Positions 15,583 to 24,307 of a DNA stretch of 64,000 nucleotides are shown here, in pieces. Source of the stretch: DASZIT01 sp035948855 (GTDB lineage: Bacteria > Actinomycetota > Acidimicrobiia > Acidimicrobiales > RAAP-2); contig DASZIT010000035.1 of assembly GCA_035948855.1 (NCBI GenBank), positions 15,943 through 79,942 of the forward strand. The letters are read 5' to 3'. The position numbers and the translations under genes are program-made. The notes under the pieces are model-generated. The model searched no databases and was not told where the DNA came from. It worked only from the letters and a program-made list of their open reading frames with translations. Each line of letters starts with the position of its first letter. Within the stretch, counting starts at the first letter, position 1.

Positions 15583-17253
15583 GTGGCTGACCACGTCTGG
15601 AAAGGTGGCGCGCAGTCCACCATCCCGTCGCTGTTCGACGACCGCCTGGCCGAGAACCCTGACGGTGAGTACCTCGATGTCTGCGGGACCAAGCTGACCG
15701 CGTCACAGGTGGCTGGCGCCGGCCGGCGACTGGCGGCGGCGCTGGACGACCTTGGATCGGCTCAACACGATCGGATCGCCACCATGTTGGAGAATTCCCC
15801 CGAGGCCGTGGAGGCGTGGGCCGGGATCGTGCTTGGTGGGCGGATCGCGGTCCCGGTCAACACCGCCTACAAGGGCTCCTACCTACTTCATCAGTTGGCC
15901 GACTGCGGAGCCAAAGTGGTGATCGTGGCCAAGAGCCTGGCCCCACGCCTGGTCGAGGTGGTCCACGAGCTCCCCGATCTCGACCACGTATTCATCCTGG
16001 ACGACCAAGCGACCGGGACCGACGACGATGCCGGCCGGGGCGGGGAACTTCCCGATCTCGGACGGGTCGCAGTCCACCGATGGACGGATCTGCAGGGTGT
16101 CGAAGATCGTCAGCCCAGCCTGGTCATCCGACCCTCGGACCTGGCCACCTTCATCTACACCGGTGGGACCACCGGTCCCTCCAAGGGCTGCATGCTCACC
16201 CACAACTACCACGAGGCGCTGGCCCGACAGATCGGGATCTGCTGGCAGCGCACCGCAGAAGACGTGGTGTGGACCCCGCTCCCCCTCTATCACTTCAATG
16301 CTCTCACCACGGTGGTGGTGGGCACCTTGCTGTACGGCGGGCGGGGGGCGATCTACCGGAAGTTCTCGGTGTCCAACTTTTGGTCCGAGATGAATCGAGT
16401 GGGGGCGACCATCACCTCCACCTTGGGAACGATGGCCTACCTCCTGGCCCATGACCCCGATCGACCCGAAATGCCCCGTTCCGGCCTACCCGAGGCTAAC
16501 CGCACCCTTCGCCTCCTCGGCGCCGCCCCGATGCCCGTCGAGGTCGACGACGTCATCCGGGAGCGCTTCGGGGTCAAGACCTTCAGCGGCGCCTACGGCG
16601 TCACCGAGGCCAGCCTGGTGTCGTGGCAGCCTCCCGGAGTGACCAACAAACCCAATGCCGCCGGCAAGATCAACGACGAATATTTCGACGTTCGCATCTT
16701 CGACGACGATGACGCCGAGCTGCCCCGGGGCACCGATGGCGAAGTGGTGGTGCGGCCCAAGCGCCCCCACGTGATGTTCGAGGGCTACTGGGGCCGGCCG
16801 GAGGTGACGGTGGAAACCAGCCGGAACTGGTGGTACCACACCGGTGACATCGGCCGGATCGACGACGACGGGTTTCTGTTCTTCGTGGACCGCAAGGCTG
16901 ACTACCTGCGGCGGAGGGGGGAGAACATCTCGAGCTATGAAGTGGAGAGCGTGCTGATGAGCCACGGCGCCCTGGCCGATGTCGCCGTCCATGCCGTGCC
17001 CAGCGAGCTGACCGAAGACGACCTCAAGGTGACGGCCACGCTCAAAGCCGGAGCCGAGCTCCGACCCGAGGAGCTGTTCTCCTGGTGTGTGGAGCGGCTC
17101 CCCTACTTCGTCCTCCCCCGCTACGTCGAGTTCCGGCTCGAGCTACCGCGGAGCCCGGTTGGTCGGGTCCTCAAGCGCGACCTGCGGGATGAGGGTGTGA
17201 CCGCCTCGACCTGGGATGCAGAAGCCGCCGGCGTCACCTACGAGAAGCGCTAA
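15583..17253 (+). CDS. AMP-dependent acyl-CoA synthetase/ligase (CaiC-like)
   Basis: A 556-residue ANL-superfamily ligase. Motifs: YTGGTTGPSKG (P-loop, with Gly for the usual Ser), PLYHFNA, FSGAYGVTEA, WYHTGDIGRIDDDGF and DRKADYLRRRGENIS, which is characteristic of carnitine/crotonobetaine-CoA ligase relatives. The C-terminal motif reads PRSPVGRVLKRDL, so the expected catalytic Lys of GK is Arg; a neighbouring Lys follows three residues later. GTG at 15583 is supported by AGAAGGG at 15565-15571. The alpha/beta hydrolase gene follows after three bases. Confidence 0.88.
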   Translation: MADHVWKGGAQSTIPSLFDDRLAENPDGEYLDVCGTKLTASQVAGAGRRLAAALDDLGSAQHDRIATMLENSPEAVEAWAGIVLGGRIAVPVNTAYKGSYLLHQLADCGAKVVIVAKSLAPRLVEVVHELPDLDHVFILDDQATGTDDDAGRGGELPDLGRVAVHRWTDLQGVEDRQPSLVIRPSDLATFIYTGGTTGPSKGCMLTHNYHEALARQIGICWQRTAEDVVWTPLPLYHFNALTTVVVGTLLYGGRGAIYRKFSVSNFWSEMNRVGATITSTLGTMAYLLAHDPDRPEMPRSGLPEANRTLRLLGAAPMPVEVDDVIRERFGVKTFSGAYGVTEASLVSWQPPGVTNKPNAAGKINDEYFDVRIFDDDDAELPRGTDGEVVVRPKRPHVMFEGYWGRPEVTVETSRNWWYHTGDIGRIDDDGFLFFVDRKADYLRRRGENISSYEVESVLMSHGALADVAVHAVPSELTEDDLKVTATLKAGAELRPEELFSWCVERLPYFVLPRYVEFRLELPRSPVGRVLKRDLRDEGVTASTWDAEAAGVTYEKR

Positions 17254-17256
17254 CGG

Positions 17257-18003
17257 GTGTCGCCCGACCGTTCACGATCTCGGCCGACCATCGTCCTCGT
17301 CCACGGGGCCATGTCCACCTCGGTGATGTGGGACGGGGTCATCGGGCTCCTCGACCACGATGCCTTGGCCGTCGACCTGCCCGGTCGGCGCTACAAGCCC
17401 GCCGACCTCGGCACGGTTACCCGCGCCGATTGGATTCAATCGGTGTGCGACGACATCGAGGCCGCCGGGCTCGACGACGTGGTGCTGGTGGGCCATTCGT
17501 TGGCCGGATTCGTCATTCCCGGCGTGGCCGCCAGGCTCGATGGGAGGACGCGGGGTTTGATCTTTGTCACCGCCAACGTCCCGGCGGAGGGTCGGCCGCC
17601 GGTGGAGTTCATGCGAGCCGACCTGCGCGCCCGGACGATCGAACACCACGACGCGATCGTGGACCGGACTTCCGGCCGGACGCTCGGCGGGTTGCGACCG
17701 GGAGAGCCGCCGATCGTCACCGACCTCGAGTTGGTCGACGACGGACCAAGGCTGGGCCTGGAGGCACCGGGCCCGCTGTTCGAGCCGTTCAGCTGGGACG
17801 GATTTCCCACCCACCTGCCCCGGACCTACATTCGCTGCCTTCGCGACACGATGATCACCCCGGCGTTGGTTGACACCATGGTCGTCAACATGGGGGGCGC
17901 CAAGCTGATCGACATCGATGCCGGCCACAATGTAGCCACCTGCGCCCCGGCCGAGCTCTCCGCCCTTCTCGACGCCTGTGCCATTGAGGCAAGATCGAAA
18001 TGA
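17257..18003 (+). CDS. alpha/beta hydrolase
   Basis: A 248-residue serine hydrolase-fold protein. LVHGAMSTSVMWD at 14-26 gives the oxyanion loop, GHSLAG the nucleophile elbow with Ser81, and DAGHN the catalytic His224. Related to the hydrolase at 842-1528 (same MEKHLA/salicylate-esterase-like layout). It starts with GTG three bases after the ligase stop and is followed by the Rieske oxygenase gene after 31 bases, so it likely belongs to the 15.6-20.2 kb rightward operon. It may cleave an ester or a ring-opened product. Confidence 0.86.
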   Translation: MSPDRSRSRPTIVLVHGAMSTSVMWDGVIGLLDHDALAVDLPGRRYKPADLGTVTRADWIQSVCDDIEAAGLDDVVLVGHSLAGFVIPGVAARLDGRTRGLIFVTANVPAEGRPPVEFMRADLRARTIEHHDAIVDRTSGRTLGGLRPGEPPIVTDLELVDDGPRLGLEAPGPLFEPFSWDGFPTHLPRTYIRCLRDTMITPALVDTMVVNMGGAKLIDIDAGHNVATCAPAELSALLDACAIEARSK

Positions 18004-18034
18004 CATTCTAGGATGGCGCGGTGAGGGCAACTCG

Positions 18035-18988
18035 ATGAGCCGGTTCCCGTTTCCGATGCCGTTCGGATGGTTCAAGGTGGCAATGCCCGAAGAGATCCCC
18101 GACGGCATGGTGGTGAATCGGCGAATGTTCGGCACCGACCTGATCCTGTGGCGGGACGGAGATGGCAACGTCGTCTGTCAAGAGGCATTCTGCGCCCATC
18201 TGGGTGCCCATCTCGGAGTTGGCGGCACGGTGGAATCGTCGTGCATCCGATGCCCGTTCCACGGCTGGGCCTGGGGCCCGGGCGGGGAGAATGTGGACAT
18301 CCCGTACGCGACGCGGCCCAATCGGAAGGCCAAATTGAGGACCTATCCCACCCGTGAGCACGTCGGCATCGTCTTCGCCTGGTACCACCCTTCGGAGGCG
18401 TCTCCCCTGTGGGAGTTGATGAGCATCCCCGAATACGAGGACCCCGAGTTCGGCGAGTACCAGGTGTTCGACTTCACCATCCGGACCTGTCTCCAAGAGT
18501 TGGGGGAAAACGGCTTCGATCACGCCCACTTCCAGTTTGTGCACAGCCATCCGAAGGTGGGGACGATCGAGAAGATCGAATTTCGAGGATTTGACCGAAC
18601 GGTATTGACCTCTCAGAAATTTCCCTCGTCAAAGGGTCCAGTGGATGCCCGAATCGACATCTTCGGTCGTGGACCTGGCATGGCGGTCACCCGGTACCAC
18701 GGCCTCATCGACGCGTCGCTGATCGGATGTAGCACCCCGATCGATGACGAGACGACGCACCTGACCTTCCTTTTCTCGTTGAAGAACCCCGACCAGGACC
18801 AGCACGTGGCCAATATCGCCAAAGCGTTCGTCAGTTCGGTCACTTCCGAGGTGGCCCAGGACATTCCCATCTGGGAGAACAAGCGGTATCAGCCGGTCCC
18901 GGCCCTGGCTTCGAGCGAGAAGCCGATCACCCAGTTCCGCCAATGGTTCAAACAGTTCTACATCGAAGAAACCGGAGCGAAATCATGA
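18035..18988 (+). CDS. Rieske non-heme iron oxygenase, KshA-like terminal component
   Basis: A 317-residue ring- or side-chain-hydroxylating oxygenase subunit. The Rieske centre is Cys53-x-His55 and Cys73-x2-His76 (CAHLGAH, CPFHGWAW). The mononuclear iron site follows the classical N-x2-D-x2-H-x4-H pattern: Asn159, Asp162, His165 and His170. Relatives include 3-ketosteroid 9-alpha-hydroxylase and other alicyclic oxygenases, which need a separate reductase not seen here. ATG at 18035. Its stop overlaps the P450 start (ATGA), so the two oxygenases are co-translated and may act in sequence. Confidence 0.9.
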   Translation: MSRFPFPMPFGWFKVAMPEEIPDGMVVNRRMFGTDLILWRDGDGNVVCQEAFCAHLGAHLGVGGTVESSCIRCPFHGWAWGPGGENVDIPYATRPNRKAKLRTYPTREHVGIVFAWYHPSEASPLWELMSIPEYEDPEFGEYQVFDFTIRTCLQELGENGFDHAHFQFVHSHPKVGTIEKIEFRGFDRTVLTSQKFPSSKGPVDARIDIFGRGPGMAVTRYHGLIDASLIGCSTPIDDETTHLTFLFSLKNPDQDQHVANIAKAFVSSVTSEVAQDIPIWENKRYQPVPALASSEKPITQFRQWFKQFYIEETGAKS

Positions 18989-20232
18989 TCAGCACCAACT
19001 CCGATGGCGAAGGTGGCGGAGCCGCTCGGGGTGCGCCGGCCCCGCCTGACGGCGTGTACTGGGATCCGTTCGACGAATCGCTGAAAGCCGATCCCCATCC
19101 TCGATGGCGACGTCTGCGCGACGAGGCCCCCGTCTACTACAACGAGACATACGACTTCTGGGCCCTCAGCCGGTTCGACGATGTGGAGCGGGCTCACCGG
19201 GATCCCAAGGTCTATAGCTCGGCCCACGGCACCGTCCTTGAGATGATGACGGAGGAGGCTCTAGGTCAAGGGATGATGATCTTCCTCGACCCGCCCGAGC
19301 ACACCGTCCTCCGGAGGCTGGTGTCGAAAGCATTCACGCCCCGGCGGGTGGCAGAGCTCGAAGGGGAGATCCGCACACTGTGTGTCCGGCTTCTCGACGT
19401 CCAGCGCGGACAGGCCAGCTTCGACTATGTACAGGACTTCGGTGCCCAGCTTCCGGCTTACGTGATTGCCGCGCTGCTCGGAGTACCACCGTCCGACCGC
19501 GACCCGGTCCGTCACCACATCGACGAGATGTTCCATATCGAGCCTGGGGTCGGAATGGCCAATGACGTCTCCATGGCGGCGGGAATTTGGCTGGCCGAAT
19601 ACATGGACAGCCAACTCAACGAGCGGCGAACCAGTCCTGGTGACGACATGTTCACCGACCTGGTGCAGGCAGAAATCACCGATCAAGCGGGCACCACCCG
19701 GCGCCTGACGCCAGAGGAGAGCACGGAATTCGCCCTCTTGATCATCGGAGCCGGAACCGAAACCGTTGCCCGATTGCTGGGCTGGGCCGGACTGCTGCTG
19801 GCCGATCATCCCGACCAGCTGGCCGATCTGGCCAGCGATCTGTCACTGATTCCCAACGCCGTCGAGGAATTGCTCCGCTATGAGTCGCCGTCGCCGGTGC
19901 AGGGCCGATGGTTGACCGAGGAGGTTGAACTGCACGGGCAGGTCATCCCGGTCGACTCGAAGGTACTGCTGCTGACCGGATCGGCGGGCCGCGACGATCG
20001 GGTCTACCCGGAGGCGGACCGTTTCGACGTCCGACGCACTTTCAAACTGCACGTTGCTTTCGGCTACGGGATCCACTTCTGCCTGGGTGCCGCTTTGGCC
20101 CGCATGGAAGGCAAGGTCGCGCTGGAGGAGACCCTCAAGCGGTACAAGACCTGGACGGTTGACAAAGAGCGCGCCGTGCCCCTCCATACCAGCACCGTCC
20201 GCGGCTACAAGGAACTGCCGATCAACGTCTGA
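18985..20232 (+). CDS. cytochrome P450
   Basis: A 415-residue soluble bacterial P450. The I-helix oxygen-activation motif is GAGTETVARL, the K-helix ExxR is EELLR, and the heme-binding loop is FGYGIHFCLG with axial Cys366. DPPEHTVLRRLVSKAFTPRRV is the typical C-helix region of CYP families active on terpenoids, steroids or fatty acids. The start overlaps the Rieske gene stop. No ferredoxin or ferredoxin reductase gene is next to it. A second P450 is at 35633-36832. Confidence 0.95.
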   Translation: MISTNSDGEGGGAARGAPAPPDGVYWDPFDESLKADPHPRWRRLRDEAPVYYNETYDFWALSRFDDVERAHRDPKVYSSAHGTVLEMMTEEALGQGMMIFLDPPEHTVLRRLVSKAFTPRRVAELEGEIRTLCVRLLDVQRGQASFDYVQDFGAQLPAYVIAALLGVPPSDRDPVRHHIDEMFHIEPGVGMANDVSMAAGIWLAEYMDSQLNERRTSPGDDMFTDLVQAEITDQAGTTRRLTPEESTEFALLIIGAGTETVARLLGWAGLLLADHPDQLADLASDLSLIPNAVEELLRYESPSPVQGRWLTEEVELHGQVIPVDSKVLLLTGSAGRDDRVYPEADRFDVRRTFKLHVAFGYGIHFCLGAALARMEGKVALEETLKRYKTWTVDKERAVPLHTSTVRGYKELPINV

Positions 20233-20802
20233 CCCCGGAGGTATCCGGACGGCTGAGCGGGCCGTGCCGCATTGCTTAGCCCTGGTCACTCGGTCCAGCT
20301 TCGACCGGGTACGAGCGGTTCCTCCCTTGCTTGCCACCGGACCCGGCCCGTGGCTACAATCACCGGAGCTTTATATTATATACGTTCCTGCGATCGAGGT
20401 CGGCGGTTGCCTCACGCGACGATCTCCAGAGGGGGACAGCTTCCGACTTTAGACATGCTTAGGACCCGGGACGCGACGGCGACCCGAGTACACATCTGGA
20501 GGCAACGTTAACCCTGGACATCCCCCGTGTCGTGGGTCGACGAACCTCCGGAACCGTGGCGGGTCAACTTCTCCGCCCCGGTCAACGTGCCGGAACAATG
20601 CTCCGACACGAGATATGGCCCTCCGGTCCCCCTTCGGGGGGCCGTATCGCGTCCCGGTCAGGAGCCGCGTAACCGATGAACAGTGAGCGGGGCGAAGACC
20701 AGGATGATCCCGGCCACCACAGCCGGGATGGGGCAATGAGTGGCGAGTCGCTACGGTGGTGTTACAGCACGGGCCGGCAACCAGAGCGATCGGAGACAGG
20801 CG
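20233..20802. other. 570-bp intergenic region with no convincing gene
   Basis: No ORF here looks coding. Contents: the AT-rich element copy 4 at 20371-20386; a TACAAT box at 20355-20360; an 8-bp stem (20625-20632 with 20636-20643, loop TTC, one G-T pair) without a T-run; and GGAG-type sites before short frames that do not resemble proteins. It may hold the promoter and leader of the gene at 20803. Confidence 0.5.
20371..20386. promoter_or_regulatory. AT-rich recurrent element (copy 4)
   Basis: TTATATTATATACGTT. Fourteen bases of it (20373-20386) are identical to 43265-43278, where the same sequence forms a -10 box for a leaderless gene on the minus strand. Here no minus-strand gene follows, so it acts either on the plus strand or as an operator. 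Confidence 0.45.
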
Positions 20803-21252
20803 ATGACCACGAAGTCAGATTTTTCGGTGGAAGAGTGGGATCTCATCCTCGAAGCGCCCCCCAGTGCTGGGATGATCGTGGTCACCGCCCAACGGGGGGG
20901 CGCGTTCCGAGAGGCCATCGCCATGGCCAAGGCCTATGTAGAGGCGCGCCGGCAGCATGGCGAGAGCGAGTTACTCGATGAGATCGTCGCCGCCAAGCCT
21001 GAGCGGGACCACACCCGCTATCACTCACCCGAAGAGCTCAAGGATCACGGCCTTCAGCACCTGCGTGACTCGGTCGCCCTGCTCGAGGGCAAGGCCACGC
21101 CGACGGAGGTGGACGAGTATCGCCGGTTCATCGTCAGCCTGTCCCAGGCCGTCGCGTCGGCTCACCGTGAGCACGGTCAGGAAGTGAGCGAGGCCGAGCG
21201 GGCGGCGATCGATGACATCACCGTGGCTCTGAACCCATCACCGGGGAACTGA
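20803..21252 (+). CDS. small conserved-looking protein of unknown function
   Basis: A 149-residue, mostly helical, acidic soluble protein. It begins MTTKSDFSVEEWDLILEAP, then SAGMIVVTAQRGGAFREAIAMAKAYVEAR; the 'EEW..IL.AP..A...V' opening with a following Gly-Gly recurs, as far as I recall, in uncharacterised actinobacterial proteins that have been linked loosely to TerB-like helices. No catalytic motif can be named. ATG at 20803 follows GGAGA. It stands alone after a long intergenic region and converges on an amidohydrolase gene. Confidence 0.75.
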   Translation: MTTKSDFSVEEWDLILEAPPSAGMIVVTAQRGGAFREAIAMAKAYVEARRQHGESELLDEIVAAKPERDHTRYHSPEELKDHGLQHLRDSVALLEGKATPTEVDEYRRFIVSLSQAVASAHREHGQEVSEAERAAIDDITVALNPSPGN

Positions 21253-21290
21253 TCACCGCCTGGTGTCGGGCGAGCCACCGATAAGTCGTA

Positions 21291-22574
21291 TTAAGCCGTA
21301 GCCTCGGCGGCGATTCTCGCCAGATCTGTACCCTTGCCGCTTCGTTCAATGCGACCGGTGTCAAAGGATTGGATTGACACATCGTGACCCGCAGCCTCGG
21401 CCCGCAGCGCCGCAACCGTGCTCTGCTCCCGGGAGCGGTGCGCGAACGGATCGAACGAGAACCAACGACACGCGTTTTGCCAGGAGATCTTGTCGAGCTC
21501 GTCCTTGGGAACATCGGCGGCGACCTGGGCGAGCTCCTCAGGGGCATTGGGCCAGGACGAGTCCGAGTGGGGGTAGTCGCATTCCCAGGCGATGTTGTCC
21601 ATTCCGATGTGGTGGCGGAGTTCAATCCCGATCGGATCCGAAATGAAGCAAGTGAGAAAGTGCTGGCGAAACACTTCGCTGGGCAACTTGCCACCGAAGT
21701 CCTGTCCCGTCCATCCCGAGTGCATGTCGTAGGTCCGGTCGATCCGATCGAGGAAATAGGGGATCCAGCCGGTCCCCCCTTCGGACAGCGCGATCCGGAT
21801 TTCCGGGAACGACTTGAGCACCCGCGACCACAGCAGATCCGATGCCGCGCTGCAGATGTTCATCGGCTGCAAGGTGATCATGACGTCGATCGGGGCGTCG
21901 GGCGCAGTGAAGGCCAGCTCTCCCGACGAGCCCAGATGGATGGAGAGCACTACCTGCTCGTCGCAGAGCGCCTTCCAGAGCGGATCCCATGATTCACTGT
22001 GAAAACTGGGGAAGCCGAGCTTGTGGGGGTTTTCGGTGAAGGTCAGCGAATGACACCCTTTGGCCGCCACCCTTCGCACTTCCTCGGCGCAGAGGTCCGG
22101 GTCCCACAGAACGGGGAGGGCCATGGGAATGAACCGACCCGGGTAGGAGCCGCACCACTCGTCGATGTGCCAGTCGTTGTAGGCCCGGAGGACTGAAAGT
22201 GCCAGTTCTTTGTCCTGGCAGGCGGCGAATAGCCGGGCACTGAATCCCGGAAACGATGGAAAGTTCATCGAACCGAGGACGCCACCGGCATTCATGTCCT
22301 TGACCCGCTCATGGATGTCGAAGCATCCAGGTCGCATCTCCTCGAAGGCCGTCGGTTCAATGCCGTACTCGTCCTTGGGCCGACCGGCCACGGCATTCAG
22401 GCCGATGTTGGGGATCTTGGTCCCGTTGAACATCCAGACGTCGCTACCGTCGGAAAGGCGCTCGACACGGGGAGCGAGATCCTGAAACTTGGCCGGTAGT
22501 CGGCCGTCGAACAGGGTCGGTGGCTCAACCACATGATCGTCCACGCTGACCATGATCAGCTCATCGGCGTGCAT
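21291..22574 (-). CDS. amidohydrolase-2 (ACMSD-like) metalloenzyme
   Basis: A 427-residue TIM-barrel metal-dependent hydrolase or decarboxylase. Metal-site candidates: Asp12-x-His14 (SVDDHVVEPP), a barrel His in SIHLGSS, and the C-terminal Asp in ECDYPHSDSSWP. The conserved block MRPGCFDIHERVKDM and YNDWHIDEWC follow the actinobacterial subgroup. Family reactions include non-oxidative decarboxylation (ACMSD, resorcylate decarboxylase) and hydrolysis. AGGAG supports the ATG. It is closest by eye to 47682-48968, sharing the C-terminal extension. It may belong to the leftward cluster with the crotonase and TetR. Confidence 0.88.
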   Translation of the reverse strand: MHADELIMVSVDDHVVEPPTLFDGRLPAKFQDLAPRVERLSDGSDVWMFNGTKIPNIGLNAVAGRPKDEYGIEPTAFEEMRPGCFDIHERVKDMNAGGVLGSMNFPSFPGFSARLFAACQDKELALSVLRAYNDWHIDEWCGSYPGRFIPMALPVLWDPDLCAEEVRRVAAKGCHSLTFTENPHKLGFPSFHSESWDPLWKALCDEQVVLSIHLGSSGELAFTAPDAPIDVMITLQPMNICSAASDLLWSRVLKSFPEIRIALSEGGTGWIPYFLDRIDRTYDMHSGWTGQDFGGKLPSEVFRQHFLTCFISDPIGIELRHHIGMDNIAWECDYPHSDSSWPNAPEELAQVAADVPKDELDKISWQNACRWFSFDPFAHRSREQSTVAALRAEAAGHDVSIQSFDTGRIERSGKGTDLARIAAEATA

Positions 22575-22609
22575 GGCAACTCCTTCCTGACGGTGATCCG
22601 GGTCTACGA

Positions 22610-22625
22610 TTGAATCCTAGTTCGA
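22610..22625. promoter_or_regulatory. candidate TetR half-palindrome upstream of amidohydrolase
   Basis: TTGAATC-N5-TCGA, 36 bases upstream of the amidohydrolase start. The reverse complement of the repeat at 24246-24263, upstream of the TetR gene, contains the same TTGAATC-N5-TCRA arrangement. This suggests, weakly, a shared operator. Confidence 0.3.
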
Positions 22626-22687
22626 AACGATGAATCCGCAATCAAATATGGGATACTCGCCATTCCGCAGGTGGGCAAGGGCTATCG

Positions 22688-23506
22688 CTACAGCCGACCA
22701 TCGGTCCGCAGCTCCTCGGGGACCCAGGATGGCTGCCGTCTCTCCTTGAAGGCGAGCCATCCCTCGACGCACTCCGGTCCGGCCAGGCTCTCATCCATCG
22801 ACATCCGGTCGTAGTGGCCGTAGCCCTCGTTGATCACCCGCTTGACGACCGACCGCGCCTGCGGCGCACTGCGGCAGCAGGCCTCGAGGGCCTCGATGGC
22901 CTCGTCGAGCACGCGGTCGGGAGAAGTTATCCGGGAGACGATGCCCCATGCGCAGGCTTCCGCGGCGGTCACCGTCCGGCCGGTGAAGAGCATGTCCCGG
23001 GCGCGGGCTGGGCCTATCTGCGCGGGGAGGTAGGCGGCATACCCGGTGTCTGCGATCCCCCGGTACAGCTCCGGGCACCGGAAGGTTGCCCCCTCGCTGG
23101 CCACGGCAACATCGGAAAGCATGGCCATGAGGAGTCCGCCGCCTTGGCAGATGCCATTCACCGCGCTGACCACCGGCTTGTGTGAGTTCCGGATCGCCTC
23201 GAACGGCACGATGTCCATGCCCAGCAGCCGGGATACCCCACCCCAGTCGTCCACGGTGGCACCGCCGAGATCACCACCCGGAATGAATACGTCGCCGGTG
23301 CCGGTCAGCAACATCCCGGCCAGTTCGGGATCGCGATTTACGAGGTCGACGGCATAGCGGACGGCGAAGTACATCGACGCGGTCATCGCGTTCCGGGCCT
23401 CGGGACGGTCCACGATGCAATAGGCCAGCGGGCCGTGCCGCTCGAACCGCACGAAAGGGGTGCCGAGCCAGTCGCCCTCGGGCGGGCGGGGGGTGTCCTC
23501 GGTCAT
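22688..23506 (-). CDS. enoyl-CoA hydratase/isomerase family protein
   Basis: A 272-residue crotonase. First oxyanion segment TGTGDVFIPGGDLGG near residues 68-82; second NGICQGGGLLMAMLSDV near 121-137. The acid region reads CPELYRGIADTGYAAYL. ATG at 23506 follows AGGGAG with correct spacing; the frame is open further upstream but without a site. The TetR gene lies 34 bases upstream on the same strand, so the two may be co-transcribed. Reaction not assignable beyond acyl-CoA chemistry. Confidence 0.88.
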   Translation of the reverse strand: MTEDTPRPPEGDWLGTPFVRFERHGPLAYCIVDRPEARNAMTASMYFAVRYAVDLVNRDPELAGMLLTGTGDVFIPGGDLGGATVDDWGGVSRLLGMDIVPFEAIRNSHKPVVSAVNGICQGGGLLMAMLSDVAVASEGATFRCPELYRGIADTGYAAYLPAQIGPARARDMLFTGRTVTAAEACAWGIVSRITSPDRVLDEAIEALEACCRSAPQARSVVKRVINEGYGHYDRMSMDESLAGPECVEGWLAFKERRQPSWVPEELRTDGRL

Positions 23507-23540
23507 CGGTCGACTCCCTCTCTGCCACTCGGCAGTGCGA

Positions 23541-24188
23541 TCATGCTTCGAATGCCCGGGCCACCAGGTCGTGCAGGTCCTCGAGCGGTAGACGCTCGGG
23601 CGCGTCGGGCTCGTCCGAGATGACTGACGGATCTGAAGCCTGATACGAAGCGATGAGCCCGCTGAACAGGTGGGCGAGGACCGCGGGGTCACCCGGGTGA
23701 AAATGGCCGGATCGTTGCCCGCGGCTGATCAACTCGGTTTGCAGTCGCATCGACTCGTCATAGTTCCCGGCGATGGAAGCGTCCAGCTCACCCGGCTCGG
23801 ACACCAGCGCCACGTTGGTGTAGCGCAGGAAGAGCCGGCCGAACTGAGGATGCTCCCGAAAGAATCCGACCTGGAACTCGACCAGGCGGTGAAGCTTGTC
23901 CGCCGCCGAGCCGGATCCTTTCAGAATGGCCCGCATCTCCGGCATGAATTCGTCGCCTCGGCGCACGAATACTTGGCTGAACAAGTCTTCTTTCCCCTCG
24001 AAGAACGAGTACACCGATCCCACCGAATATTCCGCAAGTTCGGCGATCTCGTTCAGGGTGGCATCGTGAAATCCCTTTTCGCCGAAGACCCGCTCGGCCG
24101 CGTCCAGGAGCTGGGCTCGGCTCAACTCCTGATGGCGTTCACGGCGGAGGTCCCGCCGACTCGGTGTATCAAGCCCCTTCGCCGTCAT
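23541..24188 (-). CDS. TetR/AcrR-family transcriptional regulator
   Basis: A 215-residue regulator. The DNA-binding helices are in FHDATLNEIAELAEYSVGSVYSFFEGKEDLFSQVF (about residues 37-71). The C-terminal domain (VEFQVGFFREHPQFGRLFLRY) is of the TetR_C type seen in fatty-acid and steroid regulators. ATG at 24188 has GAGGGAG eight bases upstream and was preferred to an in-frame TTG at 24230. Candidate operator with arms GTTGA and TCAAC lies 58 bases upstream. Likely targets are the surrounding leftward genes. Confidence 0.9.
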   Translation of the reverse strand: MTAKGLDTPSRRDLRRERHQELSRAQLLDAAERVFGEKGFHDATLNEIAELAEYSVGSVYSFFEGKEDLFSQVFVRRGDEFMPEMRAILKGSGSAADKLHRLVEFQVGFFREHPQFGRLFLRYTNVALVSEPGELDASIAGNYDESMRLQTELISRGQRSGHFHPGDPAVLAHLFSGLIASYQASDPSVISDEPDAPERLPLEDLHDLVARAFEA

Positions 24189-24245
24189 CGCTGCTGCTCC
24201 CTCGTTTCCGCCTTGTTGACAGGAGTCCAAGCACCAGTGCCCATC

Positions 24246-24263
24246 GTTGAGTGCTGATTCAAC
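24246..24263. promoter_or_regulatory. small inverted repeat upstream of TetR gene
   Basis: GTTGA (24246-24250) and TCAAC (24259-24263), exact 5-bp arms with an 8-bp spacer, in the 119-bp gap between the aldehyde dehydrogenase stop and the TetR start. Placement suits an autoregulatory operator; the arms are short, so support is modest. Confidence 0.35.
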
Positions 24264-24307
24264 CTACTTGATCGAGGTTCCAGCCACGGTCCAAAAGACA
24301 GCTCGGA

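Noticed and set aside
20625..20643. GC-rich stem-loop as a rho-independent terminator
   Set aside because: The stem is good but no T-run follows, and no gene ends near it.
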